Origin: Maribacter sp. MMG018
GTDB lineage: Bacteria; Bacteroidota; Bacteroidia; Flavobacteriales; Flavobacteriaceae
Direction of reading: 5' to 3'
Assembly (NCBI RefSeq): GCF_018100785.1
Contig: NZ_JAGJEC010000001.1
Coordinates: forward strand, 1,674,001-1,738,000
DNA: 64,000 nucleotides
Positions 15,290-23,676 of the stretch are shown piece after piece (the first letter of the stretch is position 1; each line of letters starts with the position of its first letter). A program made the position numbers and the translations under genes. The notes beneath the pieces are model-generated. The model was not told the DNA's origin, did not search any database, and was given only the letters and a program-made list of their open reading frames with translations.

Positions 15290-15652
15290 TCAAGAATCCC
15301 TTTGGTTGGGTTTTACCCTGTACTTAGCCAAGGTGGCATCCATATTCAAGATAAATTGGGTGCCTTTCAATAGGTCTTCCAAAAGATCTAGTTTTTCTCC
15401 TTCTACCTTTAAACAGATATCGATAGACGGGTTAGAGCACCATATTTTGTTGCAGGGGTTGCCGCCGCAATCCAGACAATTACAGGGTTGCCCGGTACCC
15501 GCTACAATGTTCAACAAATGTGCTATATCTCTTTCGCTCATAAAAATACCGATAGAGTCGACCACCAACTGTATTTTGCAGTTGGGGTTTGGGGCATCTT
15601 CTAAAAGCAGCGTGGCACCATAGTTATTTTCGTATATAGTTTCCATGATCAT
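15290..15652 (-). CDS. Cysteine-rich protein of the iron-uptake operon, 120 aa
   Basis: The ATG overlaps the stop of the upstream PepSY gene (ATGA), so the first Met at 15652 is the likely start. Residues about 57-79 hold a dense cluster (CNCLDCGGNPCNKIWC followed by SIDIC) of seven cysteines, suggesting a metal or Fe-S site. There is no signal peptide, so it is cytosolic. It is the last gene of the TonB-receptor operon, which points to a role in iron or siderophore processing. The family is not recognised. Confidence 0.75.
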   Translation of the reverse strand: MIMETIYENNYGATLLLEDAPNPNCKIQLVVDSIGIFMSERDIAHLLNIVAGTGQPCNCLDCGGNPCNKIWCSNPSIDICLKVEGEKLDLLEDLLKGTQFILNMDATLAKYRVKPNQRDS

Positions 15653-17220
15653 TGATTTTTAGCTGTTTGTACTGTAGGCTTCTGTTGCTTGTTCATTTTA
15701 TAGAGAACCCAAAAACCGGTAAGGGCCAAGAGAATCCAAAAAACATCTATGAATAAAATTTGCTCTAACCTTTTGGAGTAACTGACCCATAACCAATTTC
15801 CGGTGTATATACCATTTACGATAGGTATGGCCAACCCTAAAATACTTCCGGATAGCAGGCTGTATTTATTGGTGAAATAGTTGTCCTTTTTTAGAATGAA
15901 CAAAATACTGATCAGTAGCCATCCTATAAAAAAGAACTTATAGAGCATGCTCATTCCTGCTGGGTTTACTACTTGCACCATAATAAACGAAAGGGCCGTT
16001 ATGGGGTACATGCTCAGGCAAATGGCCAAATAATACCTGACCACACCTTCGTTGAACTTTCTTTTTTTAAGGGGGATGTTTTTTTTGTCCCTGGCGGTGA
16101 GCCAGATCAAAACACCGCTCAGGATCACGAAGCATCCTATAAGGCCCATTATAAAAGAGATGATGCGAAGGCCGTAACCGCCATAGTCCCCAAAATGCAA
16201 CCTAAAGAATATGCCTTTTACAACATCTAGGTACGATGTTTTTAGGGTAGGGTCTTTAACGCTATGCACGCTCTGGTCCGCTACCTTAAAAATTGTATAT
16301 CCGTAACCGTTCAGTTTGTCCTTATAATCGAGGTTTCCACTGACCGAAACATGCATGTTGGTGTCCCCGTAATTAAAAATATGAACTTCGGTCACCTTAA
16401 AGTCTTTCCATTTTTTCTTAACCCGATCAACATAGTCGTTAATGCTTACGGGGGTAGGTAAGGGGGTGTTGTCGAATGCAAATTCTGGATGCGAATATTC
16501 CAGGTCTTCGTACAGTTTTTTATCGTCGCCATCGTACAGGGCAAGTACACTAGGGGCTACCAGTAAAAGCTTTAACATAAAAAAGGCCCCGGTAACGGCA
16601 TATACGAATTGGAAGGGAAAACCGATAACGCCCAATGCGGTATGGGCATCGGTCCATAAGGTCTTTAGCTTGGCCCTTGGCCTAAAAACATAAAAGTTCT
16701 TAATAATCTTGTCCCAATGAACAAGGATACCCGTAAATATGGCAAAAAGAAAAAAGAAGGCTACAAAACCCGATAGGTAATACCCATAGGGGTGCGGTAG
16801 TTGTGCAAAAAAGTGCAAACGATATAAAAATTCACCTAGCGTATAAGAACTGGCATAGTCCGTAGTTGTATTGTCTTTGGTGTCTAGATAGTAAAAAGAT
16901 CCGGCAGCAAGGTCTTTTGAGAGCAAGGTGTCTTTTGAAGCTCCTAGATTTACCCCGATACGCTGCTCGTTATAGTAATGTCTTAACTCTATATCTCTAC
17001 CGAATAGGGACTGTTCTTTAGATAGGTTGTTAACGGTCTCATCTAGATCCACCGTAATTTCATCCGGTGCCTTAACGGTATGACCCCTTTCCCAATTCAC
17101 GATTTCATCCCTGAAAAAGGCAAAGGAACCGGTGAAAAATATGACATAAAGGGCCACACTTATTACGATACCGCTAACGGTATGTAAATGAAATAATATG
17201 TTATAGGTTCTTTTGCTCAT
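15649..17220 (-). CDS. PepSY-associated TM helix protein (putative siderophore/ferric reductase)
   Basis: 523 residues from ATG 17220 (MSKRTYNILFHLHTVSG); the longer frame to 17403 runs over the preceding gene and is rejected. It is a PepSY_TM-family protein: TM1 near residues 15-35, a periplasmic loop, further helices (FVAFFFLFAIFTGILVHWDKI, FVYAVTGAFFMLKLLLV), a second periplasmic PepSY-like domain, then five more helices. Histidines in HLHTVSG and ILVHWDK and a helix ending LRLHFGDYG could ligate haem. Relatives in siderophore operons reduce ferric chelates at the inner membrane. It is coupled at both ends with neighbours. Confidence 0.85.
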   Translation of the reverse strand: MSKRTYNILFHLHTVSGIVISVALYVIFFTGSFAFFRDEIVNWERGHTVKAPDEITVDLDETVNNLSKEQSLFGRDIELRHYYNEQRIGVNLGASKDTLLSKDLAAGSFYYLDTKDNTTTDYASSYTLGEFLYRLHFFAQLPHPYGYYLSGFVAFFFLFAIFTGILVHWDKIIKNFYVFRPRAKLKTLWTDAHTALGVIGFPFQFVYAVTGAFFMLKLLLVAPSVLALYDGDDKKLYEDLEYSHPEFAFDNTPLPTPVSINDYVDRVKKKWKDFKVTEVHIFNYGDTNMHVSVSGNLDYKDKLNGYGYTIFKVADQSVHSVKDPTLKTSYLDVVKGIFFRLHFGDYGGYGLRIISFIMGLIGCFVILSGVLIWLTARDKKNIPLKKRKFNEGVVRYYLAICLSMYPITALSFIMVQVVNPAGMSMLYKFFFIGWLLISILFILKKDNYFTNKYSLLSGSILGLAIPIVNGIYTGNWLWVSYSKRLEQILFIDVFWILLALTGFWVLYKMNKQQKPTVQTAKNQ

Positions 17221-17519
17221 TATACGATCGGGTTTAACGATTTTCCATAAAACATAATGATCGCCAATATGGCGGACGCCAGTAGGTAAATGGCCCATAT
17301 ACGCCAACCATTCTTGGCCAGGAAGGCAAATATCATAAGGGCGGCCCAAAGTATAAAAGAGGTATAGGTGCTGGTGATGATTACATCTACATGGTTGAAC
17401 CAACTGGCAATGGCCAAATGAAAAAAGATGGATACCATAAACCCGCCAATGATGGCGGCCGTAATTTTAGAAAACCGGGACCAGAAAGATGGATTTAAAT
17501 ATTTGGGATTGGCGGGCAT
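17220..17519 (-). CDS. Small membrane protein of the iron operon, 99 aa
   Basis: The start at 17519 (MPANPKYLNPSFWSRFSKITAAIIGGF) overlaps none of the upstream gene, which ends at 17521; the longer frame from 17567 would. There are three hydrophobic helices (about 18-36, 48-63, 72-92). The pattern LYLNPSFWSRFSKITAAIIGGFMVS resembles DUF3649-type proteins found next to PepSY and DUF3325 genes. The stop touches the PepSY start (1-base overlap). Probably an accessory to the membrane reductase. Confidence 0.72.
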   Translation of the reverse strand: MPANPKYLNPSFWSRFSKITAAIIGGFMVSIFFHLAIASWFNHVDVIITSTYTSFILWAALMIFAFLAKNGWRIWAIYLLASAILAIIMFYGKSLNPIV

Positions 17520-17520
17520 A

Positions 17521-17853
17521 TTAAAACAATAAAAATTCACAGATGAGACATGAGGCCAATACCACACTTACCGTTTTATAGGTAATCAGTTTTAAAGGCT
17601 GTAAGAGGATAATAAGACTTGCAATGGTCATTAGTATTATGGAAAAAGTGAAAATACCCGAACCCCAGCCGTAGCGTATAATAGATAGTGTACAACTTGC
17701 TAGCAGGGCCATACTTCCACAAATATTGGCCAAGAAACTATGTTGTTGTCCCCAGCTTTCTATCTTTAATGTATTGGTGATTTCCTGTCTTTTAGAAGTG
17801 GAGTAACACAGGTAAAACCCTAAAAAGGTGAGTGAAAGAATTAACGCTATCAT
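17521..17853 (-). CDS. DUF3325 family membrane protein, 110 aa
   Basis: Three to four helices (MIALILSLTFLGFYLCYSTSKR, FLANICGSMALLASCTLSII, IFTFSIILMTIASLIILLQP, VSVVLASCLICEFLLF), the usual size and layout of DUF3325 proteins that accompany PepSY reductases in iron-siderophore loci. The spacing to both neighbours is 1-10 bp, consistent with one mRNA. No catalytic residues are evident. Confidence 0.8.
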   Translation of the reverse strand: MIALILSLTFLGFYLCYSTSKRQEITNTLKIESWGQQHSFLANICGSMALLASCTLSIIRYGWGSGIFTFSIILMTIASLIILLQPLKLITYKTVSVVLASCLICEFLLF

Positions 17854-17862
17854 ACAAGTGGC

Positions 17863-18582
17863 TTATTGGTTTATACAGTAAGTGGCACAGTGCCAGATAA
17901 ATTCATATTCCTTTCCGTTATAACTACCGGGAACCCGCTCTTCAAAGGTTGTTTCCATGGTGTATTTAGCCTTCCAAGGTAATAAAAAGTGCACGATTCC
18001 CTGCGCATCGGTTTCTATGGTTTTGCTCCATAGGTCCGACACATATATCTTAAATTCGTTCTTGGCCAATGGCCGCCCTTTGTAAAATACCTGTAGTCTT
18101 ATTTCTTCGTTATCGCTGTTCAGTTCTTTGATAGCGATGCCTTGGTCGTTGGTTATTTTTGTATCGGTGAAAAGGGTACCTACCTGAACCTTTGCGGTGG
18201 CATGGTATTGGGGTTTAAAAATTCCGAAATCCCATTTCGTATAGTCTAATACATCAATTTGGTCATTGTCTAGGGCTACGGTATAAGTTCCATTGGTATT
18301 TGGGGTAAAGTAGGCTACGTAATGGTCTTTTTGGGCCGTGGTCTTTAATGTGGTCCGGGATCCATCGGGCAGCACAAGCCATAGTTGAAAATTTGATACT
18401 TTCGGAAAATTATCACCCTGTACGGTTTCTATAACACCGTAGGTATATTCCCCATAATAGACCCTTACTTCTTGTTCTTGGCCTATGTTGCCCGTTCTAT
18501 CGGTTTCTAGCCAGAGGTAATGGGCAAAAGAAGGGGTGGCCGTTATTACTAGTAAAGTGATGGTGGTTATTAATTTTTTCAT
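17863..18582 (-). CDS. DUF4198 family periplasmic protein
   Basis: 239 residues with a Sec signal (MKKLITTITLLVITATPSFA) and a mature start HYLWLETDR, typical of DUF4198 (PF10670), a nickel-transport NikK-like family seen with TonB receptors. It has two beta-sandwich-like halves: residues about 25-120 (VYYGEYTYGV, YVAYFTPNTNGTYTVAL) and 150-239 (LQVFYKGRPLAKNEFKIYVSD). Probably a periplasmic binding or chaperone factor for the metal chelate. Second gene of the operon, separated from the receptor gene by a strong hairpin. Confidence 0.85.
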   Translation of the reverse strand: MKKLITTITLLVITATPSFAHYLWLETDRTGNIGQEQEVRVYYGEYTYGVIETVQGDNFPKVSNFQLWLVLPDGSRTTLKTTAQKDHYVAYFTPNTNGTYTVALDNDQIDVLDYTKWDFGIFKPQYHATAKVQVGTLFTDTKITNDQGIAIKELNSDNEEIRLQVFYKGRPLAKNEFKIYVSDLWSKTIETDAQGIVHFLLPWKAKYTMETTFEERVPGSYNGKEYEFIWHCATYCINQ

Positions 18583-18596
18583 TTTTTTTCTGGTAA

Positions 18597-18628
18597 GGCA
18601 GGTTCTTGGTATTCGCCAAGAACCTGCC
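18597..18628 (-). promoter_or_regulatory. 13-bp intercistronic hairpin between receptor and DUF4198 genes
   Basis: GGCAGGTTCTTGG - TATTCG loop - CCAAGAACCTGCC, a perfect 13-bp stem in the 89-bp gap. It has no following T-run in the direction of transcription, so it is more likely an mRNA-stability or partial attenuation element separating receptor expression from the downstream cistrons. Confidence 0.65.
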
Positions 18629-18671
18629 GATTAAACTAACTCAAATACTAAACTTGAACTTAACAAAGTCT

Positions 18672-20996
18672 TTAAAAGTTATAGGTTAGGGAGACCCTAC
18701 CGTTGATTCCGGGTTCAGATTGCCAGTAGAGATAACTACCGTAATTGGCCCCGGCATACAGGTATTCGTCCAATATATTGTTGATGTTCAACTGTACCCT
18801 AAAATGTGGGTTCTGCCACGAAAGCGCCCCATCTAACCTAAAATAGTCCGGAAGGTCGGATTGGTTGTCGGCCGCCCAGGCCCATGTGGAACGATCTACC
18901 TGGTACTGGTACCCCATAGAGATACCAAAACCTTTCAGTTTACCGATTGGATCGAAACTATAGTTGACCCATCCGTTGGTCACGTGCTTGGAATGGCCGG
19001 CCTGTAGATCGCCCGATTTGTCCTTTACATCGGTGTTGGCATAGTTAAGGATCAGGTTTAGGCCCGTGGCTATTTCCCCTTGCAGGTCAAATTCGATTCC
19101 TTTAGATTCTATTTCGCCCGAGTAAATACTGAAATTGTCATTGGGGTAGGCGGGGTCTCCAATCAATATTTTATCCTTGTTGATCTTGTACACCCCGAGC
19201 GAGGTTCGCAATCTTCCGTCAAAGAAACTGCCCTTAAGCCCTCCTTCCAGATCTTTCCCGTTTACGGGGTCGTTCAGTGCTTCGCCCGAGGCACTTATAC
19301 CGCTTTGGGGCAAAAAGGATTGGTCGTAAAGGGCATAGAAGGTCAACGAAGGAATAATGTCTGCGCTGATTCCTATTCTTGGGGTGACCACATCATCGGT
19401 TTCGGCCTTGCCCTGGGTGTACAGATGAGAGTACCTGCCCGCGAGGGTAACCCTGATTCTTTCTTCGAACAAGCCTATTTCATCTTGTGCGTAGTATGAT
19501 CTTAAAATGGAGGCGCCGTAAGGTGTTCCGCCGTTTCTTTCCTGTATCGGTAGGCTGCGGTTAAAGTTTGTGGCCGGACTTTCGCCGTACACGGGGTTGT
19601 AGATGTTAAAAGGTGTGGAGGTATCGACGATGGATAGTTCGTTCCAATCGGCCCAATAGCTCTTGTCGCTATAATCGAACCCGCCCATTACCTTATGGCT
19701 CAGCCCAAGGGTGTTGAACTGGCCGTTGACGTACAGCTGGGCATATTTTCCTATAGATAAGGCATCCCATTTAGAGGTATACCTCACCGCATCGCCGTTT
19801 TCGGCCATTGAGATCAGCCAAGTCGAATTGCCCACTTGATCGTACCTTAGGTAGGCCAATTGCCCATGAAGACTCCAGTTTTTAGAAAATTGATGGTCTA
19901 GGTTGGTAAAAAAGGTAACCTCTTGTATATCGGTTACGGGGTAGTCGTTGTTGGTAAATTTAAAATCCCTGTCCAAACTGGCATACCCGGCATCGGAGGG
20001 TGCAAAAATGTAGGCAGATCCTATGTACGACTCGGCCTGTTGCAGGTTCATTTCGGTAGTGATGGATGTTTTATCTGAGAACCTGTAGGTAAGTGAAGGG
20101 GCAATACCGTAACGGGTAACATCTTCGTTGCCCCTATGTGAGTCGCTCGTTTGGTACATGGCATTGAACCTTCCCAAAAGCTTTCCGTTTTTAGATAATT
20201 TTCCGCCCACGTCTACCGTTCCCCTATAAAAATCGAAGCTTCCTGCGGTTATAGAGGCATTGGCTATAAAATTTTCGGTGGGCTTTTTGGTAACTACATT
20301 GTAGAACCCGCCCGGTTCACCGGCGGCCATCATAAAACCTGCGGGGCCTTTAACAAATTCAATGCGTTCTACGGTGTTCATGTCTTCGGATAAAGGCCCC
20401 CAAGAATCTTGTACGTTGATACCGTTTCTAAAAGCCGGAAGGCGAAAGCCCCGCATATTTATACGTGCAAAATGACCCCAATGTTCTAGCATGGTAACCC
20501 CGCTTACGTTTCTTGTCAGCCCGTCCATGATCGAGGTTACCTGTTGGTCTTTTAAAAGATCGTCGCTTATTACCTGAATGTTCTGAGGTAGTTTTACCAG
20601 TTCGGTCTGCAGTCTTAGTGATCTAGAAGGTTCCCTTTCTAGGTATTTGTTTTTATGGCCCTTAACAACGACCTCGTTGAGCTGTTCCTGTTTTTCGGAG
20701 AGTACCATCGGTTTTAAGGTCGTTTCTTTATTTGCGGATATCGTAACGGGTATGGTTTTAGAGTCGTACCCGATCATAGAAAAGGTAAGTGCGTATTTGT
20801 CGGGCGCTATATGTTGTATGTGGTAATTGCCATTGGTGTCGGTAGTGGTGCCCAGACTGGTTTTTATAAGGGCAATGTTTACGTTCGGCAAGGGCTGGCC
20901 CTGTGGGTCGGTTACCGTGCCCGATATGCTTCCCGTTTGCGCCATTGAAACGGATATGCCGAAGAGTAAAAGCAATATTGTATAAAAATTCTTCAT
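18672..20996 (-). CDS. TonB-dependent siderophore receptor
   Basis: 774 residues. Signal peptide MKNFYTILLLLFGISVSMAQ, then a carboxypeptidase-like regulatory domain (GSISGTVTDPQGQPLPNVN, to about residue 105), then a plug (LPQNIQVISDDLLKDQQVTSIMDGLTRNVSGV, typical of siderophore receptors) and a beta-barrel ending in ...GRVSLTYNF with the aromatic outer-membrane C-terminus. The plug part VKGPAGFMMAAGEPGGFYNVVTKKP is diagnostic of the ferrichrome/ferric-coprogen receptor group. It imports a ferric chelate using TonB energy. A divergent AraC regulator lies 80 bp away. Confidence 0.93.
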   Translation of the reverse strand: MKNFYTILLLLFGISVSMAQTGSISGTVTDPQGQPLPNVNIALIKTSLGTTTDTNGNYHIQHIAPDKYALTFSMIGYDSKTIPVTISANKETTLKPMVLSEKQEQLNEVVVKGHKNKYLEREPSRSLRLQTELVKLPQNIQVISDDLLKDQQVTSIMDGLTRNVSGVTMLEHWGHFARINMRGFRLPAFRNGINVQDSWGPLSEDMNTVERIEFVKGPAGFMMAAGEPGGFYNVVTKKPTENFIANASITAGSFDFYRGTVDVGGKLSKNGKLLGRFNAMYQTSDSHRGNEDVTRYGIAPSLTYRFSDKTSITTEMNLQQAESYIGSAYIFAPSDAGYASLDRDFKFTNNDYPVTDIQEVTFFTNLDHQFSKNWSLHGQLAYLRYDQVGNSTWLISMAENGDAVRYTSKWDALSIGKYAQLYVNGQFNTLGLSHKVMGGFDYSDKSYWADWNELSIVDTSTPFNIYNPVYGESPATNFNRSLPIQERNGGTPYGASILRSYYAQDEIGLFEERIRVTLAGRYSHLYTQGKAETDDVVTPRIGISADIIPSLTFYALYDQSFLPQSGISASGEALNDPVNGKDLEGGLKGSFFDGRLRTSLGVYKINKDKILIGDPAYPNDNFSIYSGEIESKGIEFDLQGEIATGLNLILNYANTDVKDKSGDLQAGHSKHVTNGWVNYSFDPIGKLKGFGISMGYQYQVDRSTWAWAADNQSDLPDYFRLDGALSWQNPHFRVQLNINNILDEYLYAGANYGSYLYWQSEPGINGRVSLTYNF

Positions 20997-21076
20997 ATAA
21001 AATTAGTTATTTTTAATTAGTCTAAATAAGTTTGAAGCGAAATTAAGGAGATGTGCTCAATAAGAAATGACGTAAA

Positions 21077-22069
21077 ATGGTAAAAAAAAGACGTGATTTT
21101 AAGAAGGTGAACAAGGTAGATTTAACATTGTCGAACAAAGCCATTTATGAGGAAATCGGGGAGCTTTCCGAAACAAAAAATGTTAATGAGACCAGGGTCG
21201 ATACCTTTGGAATTAAGAGCATGTATGGAAAAGGGAACGTGACCCGTATAGGTTTTGAAGATATTACCATCGTTATATGTTCGTTTAAATTGGGCTGTGA
21301 TCTTGTTTTTAAACAAAGGTTTAGTGAAGACTTTGTAGCGTTGTGTTTTTTAATGGATGGTGAAAAGGTTGTTTCTGTCAGGGATTTTGGGGATGTTTTT
21401 TTCGAGAGTGGCGATGCATACATGGCCCGTATGCGATGTTTTGATTGTGATTGTAAAATTGCCGCCCATAGACCTTGTAAAGAAATGTGCATTAAACTGT
21501 CCGCATCCTTTTTGGCCAAACACGGGTTCGAAAATGATATTATGGTCAAAGAGTTTGTAGACGACAACTTAATAGTGCCCATTACCAATGAGGCGCTCGC
21601 GATTATAGAATCTATTGAGCGATTAAATATAGGGGGTGTCGCCATGAGAATATTTTTAAAGGCAAAGGTTTTTGAGCTATTGGCGATTCTGGTTTCCAAT
21701 TACAAAAGTGGGGGTGTGGGGCTAAGTGCGTCAATTGGCAGTAACCTGTTAAAAAAGCTATTTACCGTAAAAAGGATAATTGACGAAAATCTAAAGATGA
21801 ACTATTCAGTAAATGGACTGTCTCGAGAAGTGGGACTTAACAAAACCATTTTAGATCGAGAATTTTTAAGGGTTTTTGGTCTAACGGTACATCAATATAG
21901 TATTGCACAAAAGATTAAAAAAGCACAATCACTATTGTCAAATACAGATCTGCCCATTTACGAAATTGCAGAGGAAATAGGTTATAAAAATGCGACCCAC
22001 TTTTCTGCGGCATTTAAGCGCGAGGTGGGTATGGCCCCAAAAAATTATAGAATAAACTCCCTTGATTAG
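21077..22069 (+). CDS. AraC-family regulator, PchR-like
   Basis: 330 residues. The C-terminal AraC DNA-binding domain (about 240-326) has both helix-turn-helix units: VNGLSREVGLNKTILDREFLRVFG and YEIAEEIGYKNATHFSAAFKREVG. The N-terminal part fits the ligand domain of PchR-type activators, which bind a ferric siderophore and switch on their receptor genes. Divergence from the siderophore-receptor operon across 80 bp supports this. It carries several Cys (FDCDCKIAAHRPCKEMC, about 120-137) unusual for the family. The start follows an A-rich stretch. Confidence 0.85.
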   Translation: MVKKRRDFKKVNKVDLTLSNKAIYEEIGELSETKNVNETRVDTFGIKSMYGKGNVTRIGFEDITIVICSFKLGCDLVFKQRFSEDFVALCFLMDGEKVVSVRDFGDVFFESGDAYMARMRCFDCDCKIAAHRPCKEMCIKLSASFLAKHGFENDIMVKEFVDDNLIVPITNEALAIIESIERLNIGGVAMRIFLKAKVFELLAILVSNYKSGGVGLSASIGSNLLKKLFTVKRIIDENLKMNYSVNGLSREVGLNKTILDREFLRVFGLTVHQYSIAQKIKKAQSLLSNTDLPIYEIAEEIGYKNATHFSAAFKREVGMAPKNYRINSLD

Positions 22070-22113
22070 CTGTAGGGTAAGGTAACTTGTAGCCGTTGTT
22101 ACGTGAATGTTGG

Positions 22114-22932
22114 CTAAAACTCGTTGATCGTTTTTCGTATGGCTACCAAATTGGTCAATAAGCCCTTAAGTAAGCCTAGGTCCAGCATATTGGCGCCATC
22201 ACTTTTGGCGTTGGCACAATCAAAATGGGTTTCTATAAAAAGTCCGTCCGCACCGGCAGCGATACCTGCACGTGCCATGGTGCCGATCAAGGCGGGCCTG
22301 CCTCCGGTAACGCCCGACGATTGGTTGGGTTGCTGTAAAGAATGGGTGACGTCCAATACCACAGGTGCATACTGTTGCATGGTAGGGATGCCCCTAAAAT
22401 CTACGATCATATCTTGATACCCGAACATGGTACCACGATCTGTAATGATAGCTTGTTGGTTGCCCGTTTCGGTAACTTTGTTTACGGCATGCTTCATACT
22501 CTCCGGACTCATAAACTGTCCTTTCTTTATGTTTACCGTCTTTCCGGTTTTTGCAGCGGCGACCACCAAATCCGTTTGTCGTGCGAGAAAAGCGGGAATC
22601 TGTAGTACATCTACATATTCGGCCGCCATGGTGGCATCTTGTTCGGTATGAATATCCGTAACCGTGGGTACATGAAAAGTCTCGGATACCTTTCTTAATA
22701 TTTTCAAGGCCTTTTCATCTCCGATACCTGTAAACGAATCTAACCTACTACGGTTGGCCTTTTTAAAGCTCCCCTTAAAAACATACGGAATCTTAAGCTC
22801 GTCGGTAACTTTTACGATATGTTCCGCAATGCGAAGTGCCATTTCTTCACCTTCAATGGCACAGGGGCCAGAAAGTAAAAAAAAGTTATTGGCATCGGTA
22901 TGTTTTATTTGAGGAATTAAAGAAAGGTTCAT
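22114..22932 (-). CDS. kdsA: 3-deoxy-8-phosphooctulonate synthase (KDO-8-P synthase)
   Basis: 272 residues, family length. It condenses phosphoenolpyruvate with arabinose 5-phosphate in KDO/LPS core biosynthesis in the cytoplasm. Motifs: FLLSGPCAIEGEEMA near the start, PYVFKGSFKKANRSR, ITDRGTMFGYQ, DVTHSLQQPN and FIETHFDCANAKSDG, all characteristic of KdsA. The N-terminal Cys in the GPCAIE motif is present and may mark a metal site. Single gene with its own promoter. Confidence 0.96.
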   Translation of the reverse strand: MNLSLIPQIKHTDANNFFLLSGPCAIEGEEMALRIAEHIVKVTDELKIPYVFKGSFKKANRSRLDSFTGIGDEKALKILRKVSETFHVPTVTDIHTEQDATMAAEYVDVLQIPAFLARQTDLVVAAAKTGKTVNIKKGQFMSPESMKHAVNKVTETGNQQAIITDRGTMFGYQDMIVDFRGIPTMQQYAPVVLDVTHSLQQPNQSSGVTGGRPALIGTMARAGIAAGADGLFIETHFDCANAKSDGANMLDLGLLKGLLTNLVAIRKTINEF

Positions 22933-22951
22933 ACACTAAATTTTTTAGATG

Positions 22952-22959
22952 CAAAGATA
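22952..22959 (-). promoter_or_regulatory. -7 element of the kdsA promoter
   Basis: The minus strand reads TATCTTTG followed by CATC, an exact Bacteroidota TAnnTTTG box, 20 bp before the kdsA ATG. Confidence 0.65.
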
Positions 22960-23019
22960 CTATTTTAAGCAGCTTTCTGTTGTATATAGGAACGTTTGTA
23001 CGTACCCAATCTTAAAAAA

Positions 23020-23586
23020 ATGAACCTACTGAAGCATATAACCTGTGTTTTGTTATTGATTATGAGCTTTCAAATGAATGCTCAATTTGGTAAGAATTGT
23101 GAGTTAAGGCAAATGAAGATCAATCTTATAAACCCGGGCTTTGAGTATGAAATGGCCTTGGGCGCGAATACTACATTCGATGTAAAGGCCGGTTTACAGG
23201 TAGCCCTGGATCCATTGTTGCCAGACGTATATGAGGAGTTGGCATTTTTGCCTGCCGTAGCCGCACAATACCGGTATTATTACAATTTTGAGAGCCGCCA
23301 AAGAAAAAGAAGACAGATCTACGGTAACTCGGCCAATTACATAGCACCTGCGGCCGCCGTCTTTTTTCCCGGTACGCGTACCATAGAAAATGAAGTGGTG
23401 AAAGGCGCTTTTGGTTATGCGGGGTTGGTTACGGGATTGCAACGTAGCTATGACTCGGGATTCAATTTTTCTGTTGATGTGGGGGCCGCCTATTACGCGG
23501 GGCAATTTGAAGGGGCTATCTATCCGGTGGCCAATCTTAGTATTGGTTGGATCATCAGCGAAAAGCGATGGTGCGTGGGACGGTAA
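23020..23586 (+). CDS. Outer-membrane beta-barrel-like secreted protein (paralogue 1)
   Basis: The start is taken at 23020 (MNLLKHITCVLLLIMSFQMNAQ), a clean signal peptide; an upstream in-frame ATG at 22996 would add eight charged residues. 188 aa. The mature protein alternates strands and turns (INLINPGFEYEMALG, QYRYYYNFESRQRKRR, GNSANYIAP, YAGLVTGLQRSYDSGFNFSVDVGAAYY) and parallels the next gene position by position, so the two are tandem duplicates. Probably an outer-membrane barrel of unknown function. Confidence 0.78.
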   Translation: MNLLKHITCVLLLIMSFQMNAQFGKNCELRQMKINLINPGFEYEMALGANTTFDVKAGLQVALDPLLPDVYEELAFLPAVAAQYRYYYNFESRQRKRRQIYGNSANYIAPAAAVFFPGTRTIENEVVKGAFGYAGLVTGLQRSYDSGFNFSVDVGAAYYAGQFEGAIYPVANLSIGWIISEKRWCVGR

Positions 23587-23676
23587 CTTTTATACTTTAT
23601 TTCTTAATATTTCATTAAATCAGCTGGTTACCTGTTATTAAAACTTTAGTTTTAAATGCAATTTCAATCCGACCAT

